This document shows, in pieces, positions 32,561-43,372 of a stretch of DNA of 64,000 nucleotides. The notes under the pieces are model-generated. The model was not told where the DNA came from. It ran no database searches and was given only the letters and a program-made list of their open reading frames with translations. Position 1 is the first letter of the stretch; every line of letters begins with the position of its first letter. This DNA comes from Berberis thunbergii (Eukaryota > Streptophyta > Magnoliopsida > Ranunculales > Berberidaceae), in the NCBI GenBank assembly GCA_003290165.1, contig QNQO01005888.1, positions 124,001 to 188,000 on the forward strand. Reading direction: 5' to 3'. The translations under genes were made by a program, and so were the position numbers.

Positions 32561-33019
32561 AAGACCACCCACTCCTCTACAGTTTGTGGTCACCGAATTC
32601 AGTCACAACCCGATCAATGGCCCTACGCTTGATGACAACGACTCGCCAAACCACCAACGATCTTCGGAAGCAACGACTTATAGAGCACCTCAGCGCCTAT
32701 TCTACATTGCATGGATAACTATTGATAAAAAATTATTCAGTGGTGCCACGGGTTGTGGCGGCGACTCGTCAAGGACCGCAGCTTACCCATAAGCGAGAAG
32801 TAGTCATTTTCAACATGTCTAAATTGACAAACAAGGACAATTTGCCAGCGTGTAAGGTCTGAAAGTAATAATTCCACAGCCTGCAAAACTTCTAAAGAAG
32901 ACACAATGGTACAATAGTATAAGACAAGAGACGAAGTTACAAAACATGGCTTTCATTAAAATTCTGTCTTTTTTTATCCCTATTAGGACATTACTACTAT
33001 TTTAAAATAGAAAGGGGAA
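32561..33019. other. Spacer between array and aORF of element 2
   Basis: Decayed repeat flank, then AT-rich DNA; no further feature recognised. The equivalent spacer in element 1 is about 14150-14395. Confidence 0.4.
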
Positions 33020-34930
33020 AACAACTTCCTCAGCAGTCTGTCCCGAAGAGTCAAGACCTTTTTCCTAGATGATGTTTCCAAAAACAGTCTTCCTATAATA
33101 GGCAAACTTGAGGTAATTATTGGGCCACTCTTCCCTGATAAGCTCCAGAAGCTCTAATCTGCCTCGAACAACCTCCATCGAGATTTGCAACCTCCATTGG
33201 GAAGCGCCAAAATCCACCACGCCTACCAATGCGGCATAGTGTGAACACTCTTTTGACAGAAGGTGTTCTACCTCACGAACGCAATGGAGCCCCTTAACAA
33301 CTTTAGATTCTAGATGTCATCGTGTAGCAACCCATTCAGTCTCAGGCCACTTCCTCTAGCCAATGTGAGTTTGTAGATCGGACGACCACTTGTCCACAAC
33401 AATTTCCAAATGCCCCAAGTCAGCACCGGCCCGTCCCAGCTTTGCACAGGTGGAAGCTAAATCGGATTCAGCCGACCTCAGTTGAACCCTTATGCTTGAA
33501 AATTCTGCTTCAAACGCAGACACTGCAACCCGCATGGCCCCCCAAGTTCACAGCAGCACCAAGATCCTGCAATTGACCAGTCAAGGAATCCACCCGGTGG
33601 AAAGCATCAGAATATGACACCTGCAGATTTGCAAAAGCCTTTTCTAGAGCAAAAACTCTCCCGCGAGCATCAGAGTGCAGCACAACTGAACCATGTTACT
33701 CAAGAGCGCGAGCCTCCGCCATGGACCCATGGTGACTCACATCATCAACACCTGGTCCAATGCACTCCTTCTCTGAGTCAGCAAGAGGGATAACAATATC
33801 AAGTGAGAGACGGCGATCCCCTAAAATAGCCTCCTGAGCAGCTGGAGATAATTCAAACCTCGAAACAGCCACCTTCTTTTTTGGCAAAGATGGCGGCTTG
33901 GAAGAAGAAGTTACATGATTAGTCCGACTAGGCATGGCCATGCTTTTTTTCTTCAAACGACGAGCCCCGATGTCACGACTTGATCCACAGAATAAAATAT
34001 TGTCCGTTTTGGGCCCAAGGCTGGCACGGCTTTAAAATGCGTAGTACTTTGTAGATCCAACCTTGTACATATATAGCACTTCCCCTTCCCTCACCTAGAC
34101 AATGTGGGACTATAATCTCCCCTTGGTATCTCGCCCAATCCCTCTTGGGATCCACAGGTCTATTGGGCTTCGCCATCACGGGCCTCACCTGCACTCCCCC
34201 CTCAGGTTCGCCCACACAAGGGTATCACAGTCCACCCTCTAAGGGAGTCCACGTTGGCACACTTCCGGCTAGGTTTGGCTTTGATATCATTCTGTCATGA
34301 CCCGATCCGCAGAGTACTATATTGTTCGCTTTGGGCACAAGGCCCGCACGGCTTTAAAACGTGTAATACTTTGTAGATCCAACCTCGTACATATATGGCA
34401 CATCCCCTTCCCTCACCTAGGAGATGTGGGACTATAATCTTCCCTAGGTAGCTCGCCCAACCCTTTTGAGATCCGCGGGCTTCTCCCACACCCTCCCCCT
34501 CAGGCCCGCCCACACAAGGGTATCACACCCTACCTCTTTAACCGGTGAATTGGGCACAACAAGGACATCATGGGAGCACCGTAGCAACCAGTTCCGTACG
34601 ATATTACCTGGCATTATGACTTGCTCAACAGACATCAATGGGAGTTTGATAAACTCCCTCTCTATCCGTTCCTCGTCATCTATGAGAACTAGAGTTGCAT
34701 ACTTCCCTAAAAAATGAAACGACATATCAAATCAGCATTACATCAGGGAGCAAGAAGGTATGACAACAACGAAGAAACTTACTAAGGTCAATTTGGAAGT
34801 CTCTAGGGACTTGACATCCTCCGAACCTGAAGTATGAGGAATTCACCGAAGCCAGGAACCAATACCTTTGCCAGGGCTTGATGTCATCTACTACCGGATG
34901 CAAACAAGCATGGTTATTTTCAATATGCAA
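33020..34930 (-). pseudogene. Antisense aORF of element 2, split by a TRIM
   Basis: Runs opposite to pol. N-terminal side (34930-34530): KPWQRYWFLASVNSSYFRFG, then GKYATLVLIDDEERI, matching elements 1 and 3. After the TRIM, the middle (33956-33696) is KKKSMAMPSRTNHV and SRFELSPAAQEAILGDRR. The C-terminal part (33660-33020, several frames) repeats the element 1 pattern: ALEKAFANLQVSYSDAFHR, VVDFGASQWRL and EVVRGRLELLELIREEWP. Conservation of C-terminal residues between two old elements suggests past selection on this strand. Function unknown. Confidence 0.65.
33971..34526 (-). mobile_element. TRIM remnant inside the aORF of element 2
   Basis: LTR 33971-34187 (starts TGTCACGACTTGATCC), an internal domain with a decayed primer site (GATATCA at about 34283) to 34292, a second LTR 34293-34490 that has lost ~30 bp, and a stub of internal DNA to 34526. 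Same family as 8391-10335. No TSD is visible because the right end is not an LTR end. Confidence 0.75.
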
Positions 34931-35087
34931 AGACCCTAGAATCAGATCGAGAGGTGGTCAGATGATGAACTATCGTCGGGGTTATACGAAGGCCTGCATC
35001 GTATTTTTACTGATAAGAATCAAAATCAATCATCACAATGGTACAATTACTTTTCAGAGATTCAGTGGACCGACTAGTCACTCCACT

Positions 35088-35103
35088 AACTAGGGGGAGC
35101 AGC
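35088..35103 (+). promoter_or_regulatory. Polypurine tract of element 2
   Basis: ACTAGGGGGAGCAGC directly before the 3' LTR. Confidence 0.75.
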
Positions 35104-35747
35104 CGATGATACATCGAAACATCCTCTTTCCCACGCCGTACACATGTCATGAGTATCTCGAGAAATAATAGGCCCAAGCTTCAGACCAACATTGATTCGG
35201 CCTAACCGGTGCCAAGCTTGCACAATGCAGTCTGCTAGACGGGCTCAAATCATTACAGATTGCTAAGCCCACGTGTCTCACAACTATCCTGCTAAGAAAA
35301 ATATTTCGAGGATCAACTTCGGACAGGCAAGGCAACAACACTTTGTTTCCAACTAGGAAGCAAATTCCAGAGTATACGTCGCACATGAAAACTTCTATCT
35401 ATGGACAACAATCAGATTGGGAATCATCTCTCGCATATTTAGGAGCATAAGTCTAATAGGGAAACTTCCCTTCACAGCACAATTCCTAATTAGATAAGGA
35501 TATTCACTAAGATCTTCTTCCCTTAACTACGTCGCTGATGACCTGGTCGAACCACGACTCCAGCACTATAAATAAGACAGGAGGTTGGTAAGATAAGATA
35601 TGCTACAAATTACCTATTTACAACATTATGCCTTCCTTAGATCCCTGTCTGACTTTAGCAACAGATAGGTGGTCCAGGGCTCACGTGCTTTCCTTGAGCA
35701 GGTCAGCAGGTCAAGGTCAAAATAGGGAGTGAAAATTGACTGCATCA
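35104..35747 (+). repeat. Element 2, 3' LTR
   Basis: 644 bp, from CGATGATACATCG to TGCATCA, followed by TSD ATACT (35748-35752). Shares the family landmarks, including the CTATAAATAAGACAGGAGG region. Confidence 0.9.
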
Positions 35748-37017
35748 ATACTTAACAAAAAAAAGTACGTGGAGTGCCAACGACATGGGGAATACCCTAG
35801 TCTATATTACATTTCACAAGAGACTTTTACTGTGCAATAAAGACAGGCCATGATTGTCTTGAATGAAGTTTCAGATTTCATGATCAATGGTTGAGATTTA
35901 ATCCTTGGAAATCAGCTAGAACACTATCTACAACCCCTCAACTACTTACAAGTTCCGATCAGCAAGATACTCCTTCAACTCTCTCACACCATATCAAGAG
36001 GGTTGTTGGATAAGCAGACATCTTCAATTTGGATTATAAAAATCATCTGTATTTGTACGAACTTGTTTTTATTCTCAAGTATTAGTTCATCTCTACCCAT
36101 GGGCTTTCCATCCCAAAGTGCATCTCTACCCATGGAGGAAAAGGTAAAATTTTCCTCTCACACATTTGCCAAGGGTGGATAAATCCACACATAGAAGGAA
36201 ATATCCGTTCTTATCTTCCTCAATTTTGACTACATCCCTCCATTCAAAGTGGAGGGTGATAAGATATTTTCCATATTCAAAAGCAGAAGTCCAACAACTC
36301 TCTTGACTTTTATTTACAAAATGACAAAAAACAAAATGTACACCCTTTAACCACTGTGATGGGGAGGGGGTGTGGATGGAATTGCAAATTTGTGGGTGGA
36401 AAATCTAATTTCAGTTTTTTTTGCTTTCCACCATTGGTGGAGATGCTCCAGGGAAAATGAAAGAGAAGAAGGGGAGGAAGAAGACAAATCAGATTTCTCA
36501 CATTAAAAACCCATTTTGAGCCTAAACCCTTACAAAATGGCAAATTAGACTATGAGCAAATACCATGCTCAAACTCAAACTATTTTTAATTTTATTTTTT
36601 TCCTTCTGTCTCACTATTCAAATTGTTATTGAAGAATTATTTTAGTATATAAGGACTCATAATAAAGAATAATATTAATTAAAGAACAAATCATGTAACA
36701 TCCTCACTATTATTTATTTGTTTTTATTTATTTCAAACAACGCAATAATCACTCTTGAAAAAAAAAGTGTTGATGTGGGTTAAAGTTATATGATTTTGAG
36801 GTGGTACATGTAGAACCAATGTAAATTTGTCAAGTTTATGTTATTCAAAAGTTTGTAATAGTTAAGAAAAAAATTAGGTCACCATGTAGAAGATTTTTTG
36901 TTGGGGAATCTTAGGGTCATTCTAGAAGTGGAACATCAATCATTTTTGGAAGTTGGGAATATTATTGATGAAGTGTCTTATGAATTTACATATAATGCTG
37001 ATGAAGGGATCTAAGTC

Positions 37018-37106
37018 CATGAGCCACTTGAGCATTTCACAATGTAAACAATAGATAGATAATAGTTGTATAGAAAACACGATGCAATGACTCAAGTGCC
37101 ACACAT
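37018..37106. repeat. Short inverted repeat, copy B
   Basis: Counterpart of 2669-2755: GCCACTTGAGCA faces ACTCAAGTGCCACACAT. The stem is weaker than in copy A. Confidence 0.4.
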
Positions 37107-39699
37107 AAGTAATGAACACACGCTATGATTGAAAAAAAAAAAAAAATGAGTGGTTGTGCCAACCACATGAGGCACAACCAAATGATCTAGGTGGCACGCT
37201 GAAGACATGTCATGGTAGCCATGCTGAAGGCACGAGTATACCTTACAAGAAAAAAAAAACGTGGGCATGCCAATGACACTGGTACACACTAGTTTGTAAC
37301 AGTTGTCAAAGTTGTCCTTAATTCTCTATTTCCGAATGATCTCATAACAAGAAGATGCTTCATTTAAGGAAATTCTAGATAAAATGAATCATCTCAATGT
37401 AACAACACCAAAACTCCCTTCCTTTTTACTGAATGTAGATATACTGAACATGCTATCTTATCTTAATACTAGTGTATTATCCGTGTTGTTCGACCACACA
37501 CTTTCCACATAAGGTATACATGTGCCTTCAACATGCCACCCTTATTCATCCCTTCGGCACAACTACTGTGGCATTCAACATGACACTTGGTTTGTTAGTA
37601 TGCGGTGATTTTTTTTAATAATATGATAAAATTTTGAGAGAATTTACTTTAGTTTTTCATATTTTTTTCAAAATATAAATCATTTAAAATTTCATTTTAA
37701 CTTATCTTTTCTTGATGAGTTGGCTGTTGTTAGACCGTTAAATTGTGTTGTCTCATTTTCGGATGAATATTAACCTATTTTCCATTTGAAGAATTGATAA
37801 AAGGTTAATAAAATTAAATGCGATAAATCAAATACATTACGTAAATTCAAAAAAAAAAGAAATAATATTAGCTCCCCCTCCCCGTGCTTTGGAAGTTTAA
37901 AAATTGAAATGGATTTTTCTTCCAAATTTTATAATAATATTAATAACTCTACCCAAGGACCAAATGATAATTTAATGTTTACTTGCATATTATATAATTT
38001 TGATGAATGCCCCATTTCTAATTATTAAAATTTGAATGTATTTTAATACTCATGGTAGCTTTTGATTTTAATTGATCAATAAAGTAATTATTAGATTTTG
38101 GTACTAGGCTTGAAATATCACTCAAATTCAACTTTTTCCATTTAACTAAAAGACTTGGCTTTCACTCAAAATTTCATGTTCTACCACAAATCAATTAAGT
38201 CGCAATCGTTGGATTTATGTTCATCTTCTTTGTTTTTCTTTGATTAAAATCATATAAATTATTTGAGTATTTATATGTTGGGATAGTTTTTAAGTTGGAT
38301 ATGTTTTGTTAGATAGATTTGTCAAGAAGAGGAAAATAGGAATTTACGAAGGGAAAAGGGTATGTTCAGTAAGCAGTTTTCTATTGGAACTGAATTCCAA
38401 TTCCCATGTCACGACAGATTTTTGATGTTTCGTTGTTCATTTTAAATAGGAAAATGGTTTATGCAAATGACCATGTTTTGCCTTTTTTGATGTGAATTCA
38501 AGTTCAAGACCCCCTTTTCGAAATCAAAGTCGCTAGAAGACTGCGTTGTTATTTAAAGCTAACCAATACCGATAAAAGTTCCCCACAATAGCTCCCATCT
38601 ACTAGCTTTGTCGCTCATGAAATATTGCAAGGCTATATTTTTACTTTCTCTCCTCCCTACATGCTTCCTTATCTCATCTCTCTTTAGCAAGTAAACCTCA
38701 TCTTCTATGTTGGAGTAGGTATAATCGGCGATCATCTAATTTAGGTAGAAAAGAATTTCATTAGCTGAAAAATCCTACTTCGACTGAGCAACAACAATAT
38801 AATTTCGAGCAAAGCTTGAGATGGAAATCTTAAAATTTTCAATTAATTAGTGGATAACAAAAATTAGTGAGTGGAAAAAGTTTTATAGGAGTGCCAAAGG
38901 TTTAAATGGGCAAACACACCTCTGTCTTTAGTGATGAACAAAAGGGGGACATGATCGTGCTGAATCCATGAAAGGTTTGCTTATCATAGGTGGATGTGGG
39001 GTGTCTTTTATAGGTTTTAATGAAAAAAGAAAACTATTCATTAAAAAAAACATTATTTTCAATTGTATGATTTTAATTTGGGGGACATACACCACCAACC
39101 ATAATGCCTAATTTATAAAACCCCTCAAAGATCCAAAATTAGGCATACCTTAATTGCCTAAATCCTCCGGAGTGACTTTTTTTTTTTTTTTTTTTTTTTT
39201 CCCATTTGCCTTTGGAACTTTTTTGCTACCAAAAATTAAGTGTGCAGCACACGTGCTAGGCTATCAACCAGTTACTACACGTGTCAGAAACTTGTTTCAT
39301 TTACAGATAAGTACATATCTTGAGGCATGATAAAGGCCCCCAAAAAAAATTGGATACACTGTGATAAAAATGTACACATGTCAAGGAAGCATCAGTGATG
39401 CAAATTAAAAGGGGAAAAAACCCATTTTCTTCTCCAAACAAACACTCACACACAACCCCATCTTCTTCGACACAACTAGCAACACCATCTTCCTGCATTT
39501 TCATCTTCTCCCCCCTCTTTGTTACTGATCGACAAAGATTAAAACCTGAATTGTAAATGGCAAGATGAAAAGAGATTCCACAAATTAAAAGAGAGATTTG
39601 ATATTGAAGGATTGAAGACAGTTGAAGTACTAACAATTGAACAACGTAGTTACAGTTGCTGCTGGCTTCGGGGTAATTTGGTGGGTGGAAGCTTATGAG

Positions 39700-39820
39700 C
39701 TTCCTCAATTGAACGAGCAAAATCTTATTGAAGTTGGTTGGGAGGACAACCTTGTGCTTCTCCTCGATTAACTTGGTGACCACCTACTGGCTCGAACCAG
39801 TCTTCTCCTTCACTATCCAC
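39700..39820 (-). pseudogene. Captured linker histone fragment, copy B
   Basis: Minus strand: EKTGSSQ, TAG stop, VVTKLIEEKHKVV, LPTNFNKILLVQLRKL. Same H15 stretch and same stop as copy A (5491-5703), but the wing part (KIVKAKGS) has been deleted and the frame runs into unrelated sequence. Confidence 0.65.
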
Positions 39821-40065
39821 TTTTTTTAATCAAACAACTAAATCAATACACAAGCAACAAATCGATGGAAACAAAACACATAAACGAAAAATTAAGATTT
39901 AGTTCAACTACCAACCTCTGGCAAGAAAGATGGGCAGGTGGAGTCCTCGGTCACCTTCGCCTTCGGTTCCTTGTTGGCCTTCGCCTTTTTTGCCTAGTGA
40001 TGTTAAGCAATAGCAGTAATCAAGAAATGTAAAGTTGTTAGTCAGTTTGTTAAGCTATCTGTTAG

Positions 40066-41071
40066 ACATGCTCCCTCTCCTATCTTTCTTCTAGTTTATG
40101 TGGATGATATACTCATCATTGGTGCTGACTCACATGATGTTTCCCAGATTATCCAACAGCTGAATGATCAGTTCTCTTTAAAAGATTTGGGTCTTGTTCA
40201 TTTCTTTCTTGCTATTCAAGTGCAACATACTGTCAATGGTTTGTTTCTGTCTCAGTCCAAATACATTGGTGATCTCTTATGTAGAGCCAAGATGCAGTAT
40301 GCTAATGAGCTACCTACTCCTATGAGTGGTGGGGAGAAACTGTTTGCTACAATTAGTGATTCAGTCAGAGATGTTCAGCTATATCAAAGTATTGTGGGTG
40401 CACTACAATATGTTACAATTACTAGGCCTGAAATTGCATATTCAGTAAACCGTGTTTGCCAATTCATGTAGACTCCTCTTGAGTCACACTGGAGAGTAGT
40501 GAAAAGAATATTGAGGTATCTCAAGGCTACACCCAACTTTGGACTTCACATAGTTTCGACTCCTTCATTTCAGTTAAGTGGCTACTGTGATGCTGATTGG
40601 GCATCTGATCCTAATGATAGGAGGTCTACATCGGGTTATTGTGTGTATCTGGGTGATAACCTCATATCCTGGTCGTCTAAGAAGTAGAGCACTGTCTCTC
40701 GAAGCAGTACTGAAGCAGAATACAAAAGTCTAGCATCAGTTACAGCTGAGCTAACTTGGTTGCAAACTCTGTTTCATGAGTTGAAGATTGGTTGCTCAAC
40801 TCCCAATATCTGGTGTGATAACAAGAGCACTGTCATGCTTAGTGCTAATCCAGTTCTTCACTCTAGAACTAAACACATTGAGATTGACATTTACTTTGTA
40901 CGTGAAAAGGTTGCTCGCAAGGTTGTTCATGTTCATCATATTCAAGCTACTGATCAAGTTGCTGATGTTTTCACTAAAGCAATTGGACATTCCAGGTTCT
41001 TATTGTTGCGTGACAAACTAAGTGTGATAGATGAATCTACACTTAGTTTGAGGGGGAATGTTAAGCAATAG
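40066..41071 (+). pseudogene. Copia reverse transcriptase (C-terminal part) and RNase H
   Basis: RT part begins at LLVYVDDILIIGAD (active site YVDD near 40100), then FSLKDLGLVHFFLAIQV, SQSKYIGDLL, YQSIVGALQYVTITRPEIAY and VNRVCQFM. RNase H follows with SGYCDADWASDPNDRRSTSG (catalytic Asp), SRSSTEAEYKSLA (Glu), WCDNKSTVMLSANPV and HIEIDIYFVREKV, ending in LRGNVKQ at the LTR. Only two in-frame TAG stops (after VCQFM at about 40469 and after WSSKK at 40685) interrupt an otherwise open frame, consistent with a young copy. Confidence 0.9.
41050..41058 (+). promoter_or_regulatory. Copia polypurine tract
   Basis: GAGGGGGAA immediately before the 3' LTR start TGTTAAGC. Confidence 0.75.
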
Positions 41072-41240
41072 CAGTAATCAAGAAATGTAAAGTTGTTAGT
41101 CAGTTTGTTAAGCTATCTGTTAGTCTGTTTTGACAGTTAATCAGACATTATAATGTCTATATAAGCAATGTACATTGTACACTTCATACTATGAAATATA
41201 CAGAGTTTTCTCATAGCATAGTTTGTTGTAGATTCTAACA
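41059..41240 (+). repeat. Copia 3' LTR
   Basis: 182 bp, TG...CA ends, with TCTATATAAGCAATG as a TATA-like region. Confidence 0.9.
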
Positions 41241-41300
41241 GGTGATATCCTTCTCTTCAATTGGACCTAGTGGTGTTGGATCTAATTGGTTGAGTTGGAG

Positions 41301-41389
41301 AAAATGGGGAACTGGAACCAAACCTTGTTGCTTCTCATTGTGGGCTTCTTCGAGGCTCTTGATCCGATTGTTTTTCCTCTTCTAGTCAT
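41301..41389 (-). pseudogene. Captured histone H2A N-terminal fragment, copy B
   Basis: Minus strand from ATG at 41389: MTRRGKTIGSRASKKPTMRS then NKVWFQFPIF. Same H2A tail as copy A, with the initiator kept but G-to-W and other changes. No histone fold follows. Confidence 0.6.
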
Positions 41390-41972
41390 CTGCAATAAAC
41401 AATGATTGATTTACCGAGACGTTTGGAAGAGAGATTGAAACAGGGGAAGCTTTTGAGTTGAAGAGATTGGTTTGTTAGATGAAATTTATAATGTTGTGTG
41501 GCGGTGTGTTGCCAATAAGGGGAAAGTATGTGGATCACGTTCGCTAGGTCAATGGTGATGGTAACAGAGAAGGAGGAAGAAATGAGGGAGGGGGATGGAT
41601 GCGAGACAGTGTCGATCAGTAATAGAGAGGTGAGTGAGTCGAAAAAGATGAAGTTGTAGGTTGAGTCAGAGAAGATTGGGTTGTGTGTGGGTGTTTATTA
41701 GGAGAAAAAGGTGAGTTGTTTGTTTTTGTTCTTTGAGATGTGTGCTTATTTGAAACAAAACTCTAACATGTGTACTTACTGATTGATAACCTAGCACGTG
41801 CATTGCATACTTCAATTTTGGTAAAAAATGATCCAGGAGCAAAATGGAAAAAATGAATTCACTCCAATGAGGCTTCAGACGATCCAGGGGTATGTCTAAT
41901 TTTGGATCTTTGAGGGGGTTTTTACTAATTGGGCATTATGGCTGGGGTATGTCTAAATGCCTCTTTTAATTT

Positions 41973-42298
41973 AAAAGAATGAAAATAAGTCTCGCACACA
42001 CGTGACGGGTTTTCCTACATGAAGTGTGGGAAAACTTGTGGTCTCCCTCTGAAAAAAATTTCGTCTCTATTTTCTTCTTCTCTCGATTGCGTCTCTCTCA
42101 CTCGACCTTGCCTGCAAGGACTTCAACTTCATCATCTCTGCGTTCACTTTTTTTACTCGAAGATCTCTCATCTCTTCATGCTCATCAACTCATGTTCGTC
42201 CCTTTCTCTTTTTGTTCTTTTACTCCACTCTTCTTATCTTTCTATTTATTGTGTTGTTCACTGAAGAGAATGACAAGGAGGAAGAAGAAGATCTAACA
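41973..42298 (+). other. CT-rich leader upstream of an ATG7-like exon
   Basis: Pyrimidine-rich (TTCTTCTTCTCTCGATTGCG and similar), as in many plant 5' leaders, and it ends at the ATG at 42299. Probably the 5' UTR of the captured or degenerate gene that follows. Confidence 0.35.
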
Positions 42299-42409
42299 AT
42301 GGCGAGTTTCGTGCTTGTGTTCGACCAATTTAAAAGCTTGGTCGATGAGGGTTTCTGGCAACCCATTCTCAACACTTTGGGTTCGACGAATCTCCCATAC
42401 CTATTACTG
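42299..42409 (+). pseudogene. ATG7-like first-exon fragment
   Basis: From ATG 42299 the frame reads MASFVLVFDQFKSLVDEGFW then QPILNTLG; one base shifted it continues FDESPIPITG to a G|GTAACT splice donor at 42409. SVDEGFW, a short gap, LxxLGIDDSPIPITGF is the N-terminal signature of plant ATG7, the E1-like enzyme of autophagy. About five residues are missing after DEGFW and there is a frameshift, so it is broken. No later exon was found downstream. Short length limits certainty. Confidence 0.55.
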
Positions 42410-43303
42410 GTAACTTCTCCCCCTCCTCTCCATTTGGATTCATCAACTTATTATTGTTATCAATATCAGATTTTTTTATTACTCAGAGTTCTCCGTGGGT
42501 TGTTTTTATTTGCATGAACTCATAATTGGAAGGGGAAGTATCATATTTATTTTAAGCTGTTTAAGGTAATTTTGTTGTATATATATACGAGGCTCTCTGG
42601 GCCTTTGGCACCCAAATTGTATGATAAAAGGATAATTTTCAACTTTGGCCAGGGGTATTTAATTCTTATGTGAACATAAATTTCATTCAAACACCCTTTC
42701 CTCGCCTCTCTATGTGATCTATTACTTACGACGTGAAGTGCATTTGATAACGACGTGAAGTGTATTAGATTACAGTTAGTTTTTGAAAAATGCATACGGC
42801 GTGAAATACATATTTAAAACTTTAAGCATATGTATTAATGATTGGTTTCATTGGAAAGATATTCAAAAATGCATTTTAACCATACCGAGTTTACTAAAAT
42901 CCGACAACTAAGTAGATAGCTATGATGATGAAGTAAATAGTTATGATGACTAAGTAGTTTACTAAAATTTGACAAGTAAATAGATAGCTACTAACTAAAA
43001 AAAACACAAATTTTTATCTCTCCGCCACATATTCATACCACCAATTTTTATTTATTTATTTTACCTTTTTCCATTTTCAATGTCTTTCTACTTGCAACTT
43101 ATTTACAAAAATGTCATTGTCGATAATGAATCTTCACCATCAACATTTACCTAAACTTTCAATCTTGGCCGTCTTTTGTCTCAAACACCTTCTAATTTGT
43201 AAGATAGACTAGGGTATTTCCTGTGCCATTGGCACATTAAAAGTTTAACATGATAAATAGAGTTTAGTTTATTTTAAATATCAAGATAAATAAACATCAA
43301 AAT
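42410..43303. other. AT-rich, no recognised feature
   Basis: First ~100 bases look like the start of the intron after the ATG7-like exon. The rest has scattered short repeats such as AAGTAGATAGCTATGATGA near 42910 and no coding signal. Confidence 0.4.
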
Positions 43304-43372
43304 GTTGGGTACGGGAATCGAACCCATACATTCTTGGTGCTTTAAGTTCTATGAGATCCGTTAGATTCTTAT
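43304..43372 (-). repeat. Possible tRNA-derived SINE remnant
   Basis: On the minus strand the segment reads ATCTCATAGAACTTAAAGCA, then CACCAAGAATGTATG, then GGGTTCGATTCCCGTACCC. The last part is a perfect T-arm/B-box (GGTTCGATTCC) with a pairing stem, and the first resembles an A-box region. No cloverleaf acceptor stem or CCA-side was found, so a true tRNA is unlikely. Confidence 0.35.

Larger units (their letters stand above)
23949..35747 (+). mobile_element. Element 2: complete family-1 Ty3/gypsy (Tat-type) retrotransposon with nested insertions
   Basis: 11,799 bp, plus strand, with identical 5-bp TSDs ATACT at 23944-23948 and 35748-35752. The layout matches element 1 in opposite orientation. 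Later insertions account for most of the extra length: an hAT element (25072-26205), an unclassified insert (about 27162-28045) and a TRIM (33971-34526). The 179-bp array has 7-8 units versus 5 in element 1. Coding parts are broken, but the RT active site is intact (YIDDM). Confidence 0.9.
40001..41240 (+). mobile_element. Ty1/copia deletion derivative inside the MULE
   Basis: Inserted between AGTGA (39996-40000) and GGTGA (41241-41245), a 5-bp TSD with one mismatch; copy A has the empty site. Only the first 65 bp of the 5' LTR remain (40001-40065), joined directly to the RT; gag, protease, integrase and the N-terminal part of RT are missing. The 3' LTR is 41059-41240 (182 bp, TGTTAAGC...TCTAACA). 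The 65 bp are identical in both LTRs, so the insertion is young compared with its surroundings. Confidence 0.9.
35803..41735 (+). repeat. Segmental duplication, copy B (partner 1475-6500)
   Basis: Collinear with copy A, same strand. It differs by small indels, by lack of the (ATT)n run and of the 132-bp and 142-bp doublings, and by the 1240-bp copia insertion. The homology begins just right of element 2 and continues to within the MULE, where copy A ends. Confidence 0.85.
39080..41963. mobile_element. MULE with histone fragments, complete copy B
   Basis: Flanked by identical 9-bp TSDs TTTTAATTT at 39071-39079 and 41964-41972, the MULE signature. Long terminal inverted repeats of about 230 bp (39080-39300 against 41735-41963) share GACATAC, AAAGATCCAAAATTAG and GCACACGTGCTAGG with their complements. 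Without the copia insertion the element is ~1.64 kb. It carries H1 and H2A fragments on the minus strand and no transposase: a Pack-MULE. The right TIR end (rc GAGGCATTTAGACATACC) has six bases the left end lacks. Confidence 0.8.

Noticed and set aside
39301..39783. 160-codon minus-strand frame as a gene
   Set aside because: Its first 30 residues are the captured H1 fragment; the remainder is unrelated low-quality sequence within a MULE.
43304..43372. Genuine tRNA gene
   Set aside because: Only the T-arm part pairs well; no acceptor stem or anticodon arm could be built.
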